Source of the DNA: Lachnospiraceae bacterium
GTDB lineage: Bacteria > Bacillota > Clostridia > Lachnospirales > Lachnospiraceae
DNA length: 42,559 bases
Assembly: GCA_015057055.1 (NCBI GenBank)
Contig: SVFE01000017.1
Location: 1 to 42,559, forward strand
Direction: 5' to 3'
In this document: positions 31,724 to 40,336 of the stretch, piece by piece
Position numbering within the stretch: the stretch's first letter is position 1
Layout of the letters: every line of letters begins with the position of its first letter
Made by a program: the position numbers and the translations under genes
Notes under the pieces: model-generated
Told to the model about the DNA's origin: nothing
The model's database searches: none
What the model saw: the letters and a program-made list of their open reading frames with translations, nothing else

Positions 31724-33820
31724 TTACCAAAACATAATTGCATTTTTCAGCTGGTGATATAACACGGTATTCCCCTCTTTTAAAGGGAATTTTATTCCGT
31801 CAGCAGTAAAAAGAAGCAGATTAAACGCCAACGACAGTACGCACAAAACAAGAAAAGCATGCTTATAATAAACAGCTCCGATATTTCCTTTTATCTTTTC
31901 CCATATCGTAAACAAAATCATAAAGCAGGGAATAAACATTACTATGGAAAAATCTGCTATATAGCGATACACTATGCCTACTATTTCCGCATCAATACCA
32001 AGTACAATGCATCCCAGCATCGGCATGGCCAGACATAATCCGTAAATTCCTTTTTCTTTCAAATCTTTTTTTACGTAAAAACCTAAGAATAAGCAATACA
32101 AAATCAAATTGCAGGCAAACAATCCGCCGAGCACCGGTTCAGAATAGAAATAGAAATGTCCTGCATACCGGTGCGGTGCCTCCGACCAGTCAATCAAGGG
32201 ATAAAACAGGTCTATCGCCGGAAGACGGAATAAATATTCAAAAGCCCCACAAATAAACTTCTCAAAAGACATAGATACATTTGTCATATCAAAAACTGTT
32301 ATATTATACATTGCGCCAAAATCAAACACAGAACCAAAGCGTATAAAGTTATAATACATCAGCGGAATTGCCACCAAAACATAGGCTGACAATGCTGTTA
32401 CCACATAGAGTACTTTCTGTTTTGTTCGGATATTTTTATCCTTAATAATCGGCCACATAATCGGAAATGCCAAAAGAGAATACAACCCGATTTGCGGTCT
32501 GCAGCCAAATACCAGCGCCATACAAAACGATCCCAAAAACAGCGCGACATACCGCATTCCCTTGCCCTGCTTTTCCGTATTCAAAAAGACAAACCATCCG
32601 TATAATCCCCACACAGTCAGGCAAATCGCCAGAATTATCGGGATATTATACGCTTCCGGTTGCGTCAGAAAAACAGCCGTCTGACATCCCATTCCTGTAA
32701 CAGCAGCCGCCAGCCATAAGAAAATATACGGAGTTTTCGGAAAGAACCGCAAGATAATTTGCCGAAAAAGAAAAAATACACCCAATGCAAATAAACTCAC
32801 GCATAATAGCGTAGGAATTTCGTCCGGCAACTGCATGCCCGTTGCTTCATAAAAAGGATAATAAAACAGGAGACACGGCAAGACACCAAAATACACATAA
32901 TATTTTCCTTCGTAATAAGCAAAATCCCATTTGATTTCTATCCCGCTATTTTTCCTTTCCCTGTAGTCATAGGGATTTACCATATTCCTCAATTCTTCCG
33001 AAGGCTCCTCTAAAAGATAAACCTGGCCCTCAGAAAAAGCCATGGCCAATTCCTGGTAGGGTGTAAAATCACGTTTATAGTCTATGGAATCATTTTGGGA
33101 AATAAAAAACCACCCCAACATAAAAACAATTCCTACATAAACTGCCACTCCGATTTTTTTAGAAAGATTCCAGGATGCACAATCTTCTTTCCACAACGCA
33201 GACTCTTTCCTCACCACATAGAAAAGCAGTAAAACAAAAAATGTTATCAAAAAACGGACAAAGGAAAACATGAGAGGACGCTTTGCATTTAAAACAATGT
33301 CATCGATCTGCACAGAATATCCGCTGGATAACGACAGTTCAATCTTTCCGGAATTTACATTTCCCATGCTCTCAAACCAGATGTATTTGGAGTCTTCCAC
33401 TTTCCCCAGAACTGCTTCCGTATTGGGCGAATACATCGTGGAATTTCCCTCGTCACAGAGGTACGGCGAAACATAGCATACTCCGGTTTCCATATAAGGC
33501 AAATCAACCGAAGTCGGCACCGAAATATTCACATACATATTGTGCATCGGAGCTTGCAAATCCCCGAAATAAATCACGCCATTTTCACCGTCATTTAAGG
33601 TGAAATATCCGTCCCCGTAATACGTCATACCTTCCACAGCGATAATGTTATCCATCACTGAGACTTCTTCATAAAACAAGGATTGAAATGTACGAAAATT
33701 GAAAACAAAGATTTCAACCAGCAGAGCGGCCAATACCACCAATACCAATCCCCTGTATTTTTCCCACAACTGCGAATTTGTTTTCTTTTGTTCCATAGAA
33801 TCCATATTAACCTGCTCCAT
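31724..33820 (-). CDS. Large polytopic membrane protein of unknown family (paralogue 1)
   Basis: I do not recognise a named family. The 698 residues have one membrane helix near the N-terminus (about 26-46), then FRTFQSLFYEE, a beta-rich extracellular domain (about 60-185), and about ten to twelve further helices. The architecture (large membrane domain with an acidic motif after the first helix and an outside beta domain) resembles GT-C glycosyltransferases, but this is an inference. Shared with the next gene are NPYDY, YYVYFGVLPCLLFY, GCRPQ, YYNFIRFGSVFDFGAMYNIT and the C-terminal GNTVLYHQLKN. A Met five residues in (33805) with GGAGCAGG upstream is an alternative start. It lies 21 bases after its paralogue and 6 bases before hemW. 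Confidence 0.7.
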   Translation of the reverse strand: MEQVNMDSMEQKKTNSQLWEKYRGLVLVVLAALLVEIFVFNFRTFQSLFYEEVSVMDNIIAVEGMTYYGDGYFTLNDGENGVIYFGDLQAPMHNMYVNISVPTSVDLPYMETGVCYVSPYLCDEGNSTMYSPNTEAVLGKVEDSKYIWFESMGNVNSGKIELSLSSGYSVQIDDIVLNAKRPLMFSFVRFLITFFVLLLFYVVRKESALWKEDCASWNLSKKIGVAVYVGIVFMLGWFFISQNDSIDYKRDFTPYQELAMAFSEGQVYLLEEPSEELRNMVNPYDYRERKNSGIEIKWDFAYYEGKYYVYFGVLPCLLFYYPFYEATGMQLPDEIPTLLCVSLFALGVFFLFRQIILRFFPKTPYIFLWLAAAVTGMGCQTAVFLTQPEAYNIPIILAICLTVWGLYGWFVFLNTEKQGKGMRYVALFLGSFCMALVFGCRPQIGLYSLLAFPIMWPIIKDKNIRTKQKVLYVVTALSAYVLVAIPLMYYNFIRFGSVFDFGAMYNITVFDMTNVSMSFEKFICGAFEYLFRLPAIDLFYPLIDWSEAPHRYAGHFYFYSEPVLGGLFACNLILYCLFLGFYVKKDLKEKGIYGLCLAMPMLGCIVLGIDAEIVGIVYRYIADFSIVMFIPCFMILFTIWEKIKGNIGAVYYKHAFLVLCVLSLAFNLLLFTADGIKFPLKEGNTVLYHQLKNAIMFW

Positions 33821-33841
33821 TTCTTTCTTAATACGTCCGCC

Positions 33842-35908
33842 TTACCAAACATTCATCAAACTCATAATTTCATAATAAAGTGCTGTATTGCCAACATTCA
33901 GCGGATATTTATAACTTATGGCAAAAAAGATCATTAGATTGAAGAAAATGGACAAAACAAAGGATAATAATATCCCCTTTTTCATCATCCATTCATGCTT
34001 TGCTCCCTGTAACTCCTTCCACAAAAAACCAATCACAACAAAGGATGCCAAAAACAATGCGAAGGAATAATCCCCCAAATACCGGTAACTGATTCCTGCC
34101 AATTTCACATCAAGACACAAAATAATAAAACTAATCATCATCAATACACCGGCAAAAAAGGCGTTTTCTTTTTTCAGCCCTGTCTTTCGAAGGGACGGAA
34201 GCAAAAACAATGCAAACAAAAACAGATTACAGCAAAACAGGCCGCCATACATATCCTCTGTAAATATATATCCTCTGCACCAATAATCATTATCATGCTT
34301 AAGCAGTTCCACAAAAGGGAATGAAGCATGCAACGACGGAATCCGGAACCAATTCTCATATAATCCCTGAATCAGTTTTCCAAAAGAAAAATCCGTAACC
34401 GTCATATTAAAAATTGTCAGATTATACTTGGCTCCAAATTCAAAAAACGAATCAAACCTCAAATAATTGTAGAGTGCAATCGGTATCCCAAGCAAGAAAT
34501 AGGGGAACAGCGCAAAAAACAAACTTTTTCCGCATTGTTTTTTATCAAAACTTTCATCCGTTTTTAAATAACTACCAAATAATACAAATGCCAAAAAACT
34601 AAACAAAATCATCTGGGGACGGCAACCGAGAACTGCAGCCATACACAAACTCCCCGTAAAAACTCTGCCATAACATAACCTTCGTTGTTCTCTTTTATCG
34701 GCAGTCATCCAAAACCAAATTCCCCAGACGCTAAACATCATTGCTGCTAATATGGGAATATTATACGGATCCGGCTGTACCACAAAAAAAGGAATCTGAC
34801 ACCCCAACGTCATCGCAATCGTCATAATAACCCATAATCCAAAGGGTAACGAAGGATAAAAGCGTTTAATTAGTTCACGAATCAAAACGCAACAACCTAC
34901 GGCAAACAAAATAGACATGAAAAGAATCACCAAAATGTCCGGTAAATGCAGCTCTGTCATAGCGTAAAAAGGAAGATAAAACAACAAACAAGGAAGCACA
35001 CCAAAATACACATAGTAATTTCCGTCATAATAAGCCGTATCCCACATATACTCCACGCTCTGCTCTTCTCGAAGCAAATAATCGTACGGGTTCTCCATTG
35101 CCTGCAACGCAGCAGAAGGTTCGTTTAATAAACTGACCTGTCCTGCATATAATGCCTCCGCCAATTCCTGATAAGGGTTAAAATCCAGGCCGTACATGGC
35201 AACCATATCGCTTTTCCCGGAAGCCACCAACCAGATTCCCATGCAAAAGATCACCAATAGCGTAGCAAACGTTACCTTTTTCTCCGGTGTCAAAACAATA
35301 CAATCCTCTTTCCAGAAAAAAGAATCTTTCCGTAGTAATGCAAGAAATGTCACTACTACCAAAATCCCAAAAAATCGGGAAAATTCAAACGTAAAAGGCA
35401 CTTTGGCATTAATTATAATATCATTCACAAGAATTGTACCGGTACCTCCCGGTGTAATTTCCAGGTAAAGAACCTCTGCCTCTCCATACAAGTCCGGCCA
35501 CAAATACTTTGTAGCATCCACCAAAGTATGCATTTTTTTGCTGTATATCTCGTATCCCATAGCGGACGCTTCATCACAGGCATATAAATCAACCAAGATG
35601 GTTCCTGTTTCAGCAAAAACCAGTTCTATCGAGGACGGCGTTGTAATATCTAAATAAATGTTATGCACCTTCGTCCCGATACCCTCTATGTAGACCTGCA
35701 TTATATCCTCTTCCACAGAGTAGTATCCATCACCGTAATCGACTACCCCTCCGTAGGAATACGCCAAATCCGAAATGTGCATTTCCTCGTAAAACATAGA
35801 CTGCCAGAATCGGCAGTTAAATACCACTACTTCCAGTAACAGGGAAATCAAAATAACTATTATCGGTACCAGAAACCTTTTTTTGTTTAACTTATTTTCC
35901 TTATTCAT
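33842..35908 (-). CDS. Large polytopic membrane protein of unknown family (paralogue 2)
   Basis: A 688-residue tandem paralogue of the previous protein, with the same plan: N-terminal helix (FLVPIIVILISLLLEVVVFN), CRFWQSMFYEE, a beta-rich outside domain (about 50-180), then many membrane helices. Conserved anchor segments include NPYDYL, YYVYFGVLPCLLFYLPFY, GCRPQM, RFDSFFEFGAKYNLTIFNMT and GNTALYYEIM at the end. The tandem arrangement suggests duplication followed by divergence. It begins 3 bases after the upstream yfhO-like gene, with GGAG in that gene's end, so it is co-translated with it. A surface glycosyltransferase or polymer-modifying role is a guess from architecture and neighbours. 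Confidence 0.7.
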   Translation of the reverse strand: MNKENKLNKKRFLVPIIVILISLLLEVVVFNCRFWQSMFYEEMHISDLAYSYGGVVDYGDGYYSVEEDIMQVYIEGIGTKVHNIYLDITTPSSIELVFAETGTILVDLYACDEASAMGYEIYSKKMHTLVDATKYLWPDLYGEAEVLYLEITPGGTGTILVNDIIINAKVPFTFEFSRFFGILVVVTFLALLRKDSFFWKEDCIVLTPEKKVTFATLLVIFCMGIWLVASGKSDMVAMYGLDFNPYQELAEALYAGQVSLLNEPSAALQAMENPYDYLLREEQSVEYMWDTAYYDGNYYVYFGVLPCLLFYLPFYAMTELHLPDILVILFMSILFAVGCCVLIRELIKRFYPSLPFGLWVIMTIAMTLGCQIPFFVVQPDPYNIPILAAMMFSVWGIWFWMTADKREQRRLCYGRVFTGSLCMAAVLGCRPQMILFSFLAFVLFGSYLKTDESFDKKQCGKSLFFALFPYFLLGIPIALYNYLRFDSFFEFGAKYNLTIFNMTVTDFSFGKLIQGLYENWFRIPSLHASFPFVELLKHDNDYWCRGYIFTEDMYGGLFCCNLFLFALFLLPSLRKTGLKKENAFFAGVLMMISFIILCLDVKLAGISYRYLGDYSFALFLASFVVIGFLWKELQGAKHEWMMKKGILLSFVLSIFFNLMIFFAISYKYPLNVGNTALYYEIMSLMNVW

Positions 35909-35911
35909 TCT

Positions 35912-38530
35912 TTAGTTCTCCGTTTTTCCTTTACGAAAAGTCTTCTTTTCGTAAATCAAAATCCCCAGCCAAAGGACTGCACCGATAATACTGCATAAGA
36001 TTCCGATTTTGCTCATCGGCGCTTCAAAAACAAATTCCACGACATGTTCTCCCGGTTCCAATTCTACCCCGAGAAATGTATTATCAACCAATGCCAGGCA
36101 ATCCGCTTTTTCCCCGTCCACCAGTACGGTCCACCCGTTTTCATAAGGAATTGTCAAAAACAAAAACGGTTTCTCTTCTGTAGCAGTTACGGTACCTTTC
36201 ACATATCCGTCCTCAAACACTTCAATAGCATATTGATTCGTTGCCAGGTCTGCATATATTTCTTCTACAACCTCATCGTTATAGTAGCAAAACAACATAT
36301 CCGCCACCACGAATAAGTCTTTCGTCGTATCATCCATATAGATATCCACGGAATATTGATTGTCGTTTATCTGATCTGTTTCAAAAATATGCGGTGTTTC
36401 CAAAGCTGTCCGATGCGCCATAGTAGGTTCCTGATGCTGCGTGGTTTGGACCATGGCCGAAAACCAGTTATATTCATTTACTCCGGAGGAAAGGAATCCA
36501 AGAACTCTTCTGTTTTCTTCTCCGGTGAGCAAAAAAGTCGTTCGGAACTCCTCTGCTTCCGCATCCGCTTTTTGTCCCACAAGAACGGATAAACCGCCCA
36601 GATTTTCTGCCGTTTCAAAAGAAACTTCCGTGTTCGTAGATTCTATTCCGATTTCTCCTACATATTTATCATATAAATTGTAATGTTCTCCGGTAAGTCC
36701 GTAAGCCAACATTTCCTGGTTGTTAAATACGTTGGTTTCCTCAAAAACAATATCATTTACTGTAGGTGCCACCATATACCCCAGCGATAACGCGTTGCCG
36801 TTCTGACGGACATTTGCCGCGATACTTCCGTCCAAGAAAGCGGGGGTAACAATATATTTTCTTCCCAAAACCATATCCATAAAATCCGTAGCACCAATAT
36901 CCGCCAGACAGAATCCTGCGGAATAGATACCCAAATGATGCATTGTTGTTCTCAAATCATTACTGTACGCGGAAGAAAAATAACCTATGTCGTAGTAATC
37001 AAACACCGTCTGGTTATTTTTATAGTAATCAAATTCCACATCAATACGATAAATTGAAGGGTCAACTTCCTGAAGCGTATCGGTTAACAGTTCTATCTGT
37101 TCACTTCTGTACGAAAGAATGTCATTATTCAGATAGTCGCTTTGTGATAGTATGGAATAACTGTTAAACGTCATTTCCAAAAAAGAAAGCAATATCATTC
37201 CAAGCATAATATTCTTTGTTTTCTTATTGAGGTATAAAAACAGCACTATAATCCACAATCCCAAAAGTATACTGTTTGTAATAAATTCTCCGGGACCGAA
37301 TTTCAAAGCATAACCAAATCCAAGTACACCTTCCAAATACGTACATACCCCAACAATTCCAATCAACAAAAAAGCATAAGGAATCATTCTTTTTACTGCA
37401 TTTTTTTCTATAGAAGGAAATTGCCGTGCCGCAATCACCATAAGTATAAAATTAATAACATAGGAGTATCTTGCAATATAACCGTTTGGATTATTAAACA
37501 TATGAAGCACGCGATAAACCGGCATAACAAACATAGAAACCGTAAGAAACAACAGAATCACCAGCACCAGAACTCTCTCTTTTTTGCCTATTTTACGGTT
37601 CCTGAAATAAAACGGAACAATCAAAAGCATCAGTATACCGCTGTAAATATAAGGAAATGGTCTTTCCAAAGCATACTCTCTGCCTGCAAACAAACAAAGA
37701 TAAGTTTGCAACGGGTTCGGAATTTCCACATCGAATTTTTCCAAACCGTTTGATTGCATACCCAAAACATAATAGGCAGCAGGAATCAATACAAAGGATG
37801 CCAAAAGAAATCCCGTTAAAGCACAAAATGCAAATCTGACAAAAGAATAAATGACAGATTTTTTATCACTCTTTTTCAAAATAAAATAAACGCAAAAATA
37901 TCCGAAAGAAGAAAGCCCTACAATAAATCCACAATAAAAATTAGCTACAAACAAGGATGCATACACCAGGGTAAGCAGCGCCATTTTCTTTTCTTCTATC
38001 AGTTTTTTTACCAAAATAAGCACAAGGGGCAAGAAATATAATCCATCCGTCAACGAACTCATTTGTAAAACTACCAGCTGGTATGAGCAGAGCCCGTATC
38101 CCAAAGAAAAAATAATGGTAAATTTATCATTACGATTCAGATTGTATTTGCAAAACAATTGAAAAAACATAGCGGAAGCTGCTGCTTTTCCTACCACAAT
38201 AAACGCGGTAGCCAGTTCTGCATCCGAAAGAAGAAAATAGAATATATCGAAGGGACTAAAGCAATAGAATGCCCACACCAAGGCAGTATTAATTCCCATA
38301 CCGATATTAAAACTATAATAGAAATTACTTCCCTCTCTTATTTTTTCAGCCAAATGCGGGCCAAAAACACTGTACTGCTGAAACATATCTCCCGAAAGTC
38401 CGTAATAGAAACCACCGGGCAATATATTACAATAGGACATACCCATCGTCATTGCCAATGCTGCCAGTAAAAAAGCCCACACAAAATTGTATTTATCATC
38501 CCGAAATATCTTTTCCGCTTTTTCTTTCAT
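35912..38530 (-). CDS. YfhO family membrane protein (GT-C type)
   Basis: This 872-residue protein has the YfhO layout: N-terminal helix, LSGDMFQQYSVFGPHL (acidic residue at about 48), NFYYSFNIGMGIN, FYCFSPFDIFYFLL, IIFSLGYGLCSYQLV and [13 protein letters not shown] membrane-rich half is followed by an extracellular part and a C-terminal beta domain (FLTIPYENGWTVLVDGEKAD, LEPGEHVVEFVF) and a last helix. Its ATG follows the lepA stop immediately (TAAATG), with GAGGAT inside the lepA end, so translation is coupled. Homologues transfer sugar to teichoic acids in some Firmicutes; no acceptor is known here. Confidence 0.88.
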   Translation of the reverse strand: MKEKAEKIFRDDKYNFVWAFLLAALAMTMGMSYCNILPGGFYYGLSGDMFQQYSVFGPHLAEKIREGSNFYYSFNIGMGINTALVWAFYCFSPFDIFYFLLSDAELATAFIVVGKAAASAMFFQLFCKYNLNRNDKFTIIFSLGYGLCSYQLVVLQMSSLTDGLYFLPLVLILVKKLIEEKKMALLTLVYASLFVANFYCGFIVGLSSFGYFCVYFILKKSDKKSVIYSFVRFAFCALTGFLLASFVLIPAAYYVLGMQSNGLEKFDVEIPNPLQTYLCLFAGREYALERPFPYIYSGILMLLIVPFYFRNRKIGKKERVLVLVILLFLTVSMFVMPVYRVLHMFNNPNGYIARYSYVINFILMVIAARQFPSIEKNAVKRMIPYAFLLIGIVGVCTYLEGVLGFGYALKFGPGEFITNSILLGLWIIVLFLYLNKKTKNIMLGMILLSFLEMTFNSYSILSQSDYLNNDILSYRSEQIELLTDTLQEVDPSIYRIDVEFDYYKNNQTVFDYYDIGYFSSAYSNDLRTTMHHLGIYSAGFCLADIGATDFMDMVLGRKYIVTPAFLDGSIAANVRQNGNALSLGYMVAPTVNDIVFEETNVFNNQEMLAYGLTGEHYNLYDKYVGEIGIESTNTEVSFETAENLGGLSVLVGQKADAEAEEFRTTFLLTGEENRRVLGFLSSGVNEYNWFSAMVQTTQHQEPTMAHRTALETPHIFETDQINDNQYSVDIYMDDTTKDLFVVADMLFCYYNDEVVEEIYADLATNQYAIEVFEDGYVKGTVTATEEKPFLFLTIPYENGWTVLVDGEKADCLALVDNTFLGVELEPGEHVVEFVFEAPMSKIGILCSIIGAVLWLGILIYEKKTFRKGKTEN

Positions 38531-40336
38531 TTACTTATCCTCATCTAATTTAAGAACGCTCATAAATGCCTTCTGCGGAATTTCCACATTACCAATCTGA
38601 CGCATTCTCTTCTTTCCTTCCTTTTGTTTCTCCAAAAGCTTCTTCTTACGGGTAATATCACCACCGTAACACTTGGCAAGCACGTCCTTACGCATTGCCT
38701 TTACCGTCTCTCTGGCAATAACCTTACCGCCAATCGCTGCCTGAATCGGAATTTCAAACAAGTGTCTTGGAATTTCCTCCTTCAGACGCTCGCACATTCT
38801 CCTTCCCCGTTCATAAGCGCTGTCACTATGAACAATAAAGGAAAGCGCATCCACTTCTTCTCGATTTATCAGGATGTCCAGTTTCACAAGGCTGGAGGTT
38901 TCGTACCCTTTCATATCGTAATCAAAGGATGCATATCCCTTGGAGCGGGACTTCAAAGCATCAAAGAAATCATAGATAATTTCATTTAACGGCAATTCAT
39001 ATTTCAAAAGAGCCCTGTTTTCCTCAATATACTCCATGGACAGATAGCGTCCGCGCCGCTCCTGACAAAGTTCCATGATGGAGCCGATATAATCCTTGGT
39101 CACCATGATTTCTGCCTTCACAATCGGTTCTTCCATATGGTCGATTTCCGTAGGGTCCGGAAGATTGGTGGGATTCGTTAAGTCAATCACTTCTCCGTCA
39201 TGCTTGTACACCTTGTAAATTACACTGGGCGCCGTCGTTACCAAATCCAGATTGTATTCTCTCTCCAGCCGCTCCTGGATAACCTCCAGGTGAAGCAATC
39301 CCAGAAAACCGCAGCGGAACCCAAATCCCAGGGCCACCGATGTTTCTGCTTCGTAAAACAGCGACGCATCATTTAATTGCAATTTTTCCAGCGCATCCCG
39401 AAGATCCGGATATTTTGCCCCGTCTGCCGGATAGAGTCCGCAATAAACCATGGATTGCACTTTTTTATATCCGGGAAGTGCCTCCGCGCAAGGATTCTCC
39501 GCATCGGTTACCGTATCTCCCACGGCTGTATCTTTCACATTCTTTATGGAAGCCGTGATATATCCAACCATTCCGGCGGAAAGTTCATCACAGGGAATAA
39601 ACTGCCCTGCACCAAAATAACCTACTTCCACAACATCCGCCGTTGCCTTTGTGGCAATCATTTTCATCTTGGTGCCTTTTTTTACCACCCCATCCATGAT
39701 CCGCACAAACACGATAACGCCTTTGTAAGAGTCATAAACCGAGTCAAAAATAAGAGCCTTCAGCGGTGCGTCTTTATCCCCCTTAGGCGCCGGCACGTTA
39801 CTTACCACGCTCTCCAGTACATCCTCTATTCCGATTCCGTTTTTTGCGGAAATCAGGGGACACCCCTGGGCCTCAATGCCGATAATATCCTCAATCTCAT
39901 CAATTACCCTCTGTGGTTCTGCGCTGGGCAAATCTATTTTATTTACCACCGGGAATACTTCCAAATCATGATCCAACGCCATATACACATTGGCAAGGGT
40001 CTGGGCTTCAATTCCCTGGGCCGCATCCACAACAAGAATTGCTCCGTCACAAGCTGCAAGCGCACGGCTTACCTCGTAATTAAAATCCACATGCCCCGGG
40101 GTGTCAATCAGGTTAAAAACATATTCCTTCCCGTCTTTTGCCTGATAAATCGTCCGAACGGTCTGGGCTTTAATGGTAATTCCTCGTTCTCTTTCCAAAT
40201 CCATATTGTCAAGTACCTGTTCCTGCATCTCCCGCTGGGTAAGCAAACCGGTTTTTTCGATAATACGGTCAGCCAGAGTGGACTTCCCGTGATCAATATG
40301 GGCTATAATACAAAAATTTCTGATATTCTCCTGCAT
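38531..40336 (-). CDS. lepA: LepA (EF4), translational GTPase
   Basis: LepA/EF4 is a ribosome-associated GTPase linked to initiation and back-translocation. From ATG 40334-40336 ([20 protein letters not shown]) it is 601 residues, the family norm, with AGAGGT upstream. A longer frame to 40423 would overlap the preceding gene by 88 bases. Motifs: G1 [10 protein letters not shown]2 [10 protein letters not shown]3 DTPGHVDF, G4 NKID, then domain II, EF-G-like domains, and the LepA C-terminal domain with [18 protein letters not shown]. Its start overlaps the upstream gene's stop by one base (TGATG) and its end is coupled to the next yfhO-like gene. Confidence 0.97.
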   Translation of the reverse strand: MQENIRNFCIIAHIDHGKSTLADRIIEKTGLLTQREMQEQVLDNMDLERERGITIKAQTVRTIYQAKDGKEYVFNLIDTPGHVDFNYEVSRALAACDGAILVVDAAQGIEAQTLANVYMALDHDLEVFPVVNKIDLPSAEPQRVIDEIEDIIGIEAQGCPLISAKNGIGIEDVLESVVSNVPAPKGDKDAPLKALIFDSVYDSYKGVIVFVRIMDGVVKKGTKMKMIATKATADVVEVGYFGAGQFIPCDELSAGMVGYITASIKNVKDTAVGDTVTDAENPCAEALPGYKKVQSMVYCGLYPADGAKYPDLRDALEKLQLNDASLFYEAETSVALGFGFRCGFLGLLHLEVIQERLEREYNLDLVTTAPSVIYKVYKHDGEVIDLTNPTNLPDPTEIDHMEEPIVKAEIMVTKDYIGSIMELCQERRGRYLSMEYIEENRALLKYELPLNEIIYDFFDALKSRSKGYASFDYDMKGYETSSLVKLDILINREEVDALSFIVHSDSAYERGRRMCERLKEEIPRHLFEIPIQAAIGGKVIARETVKAMRKDVLAKCYGGDITRKKKLLEKQKEGKKRMRQIGNVEIPQKAFMSVLKLDEDK

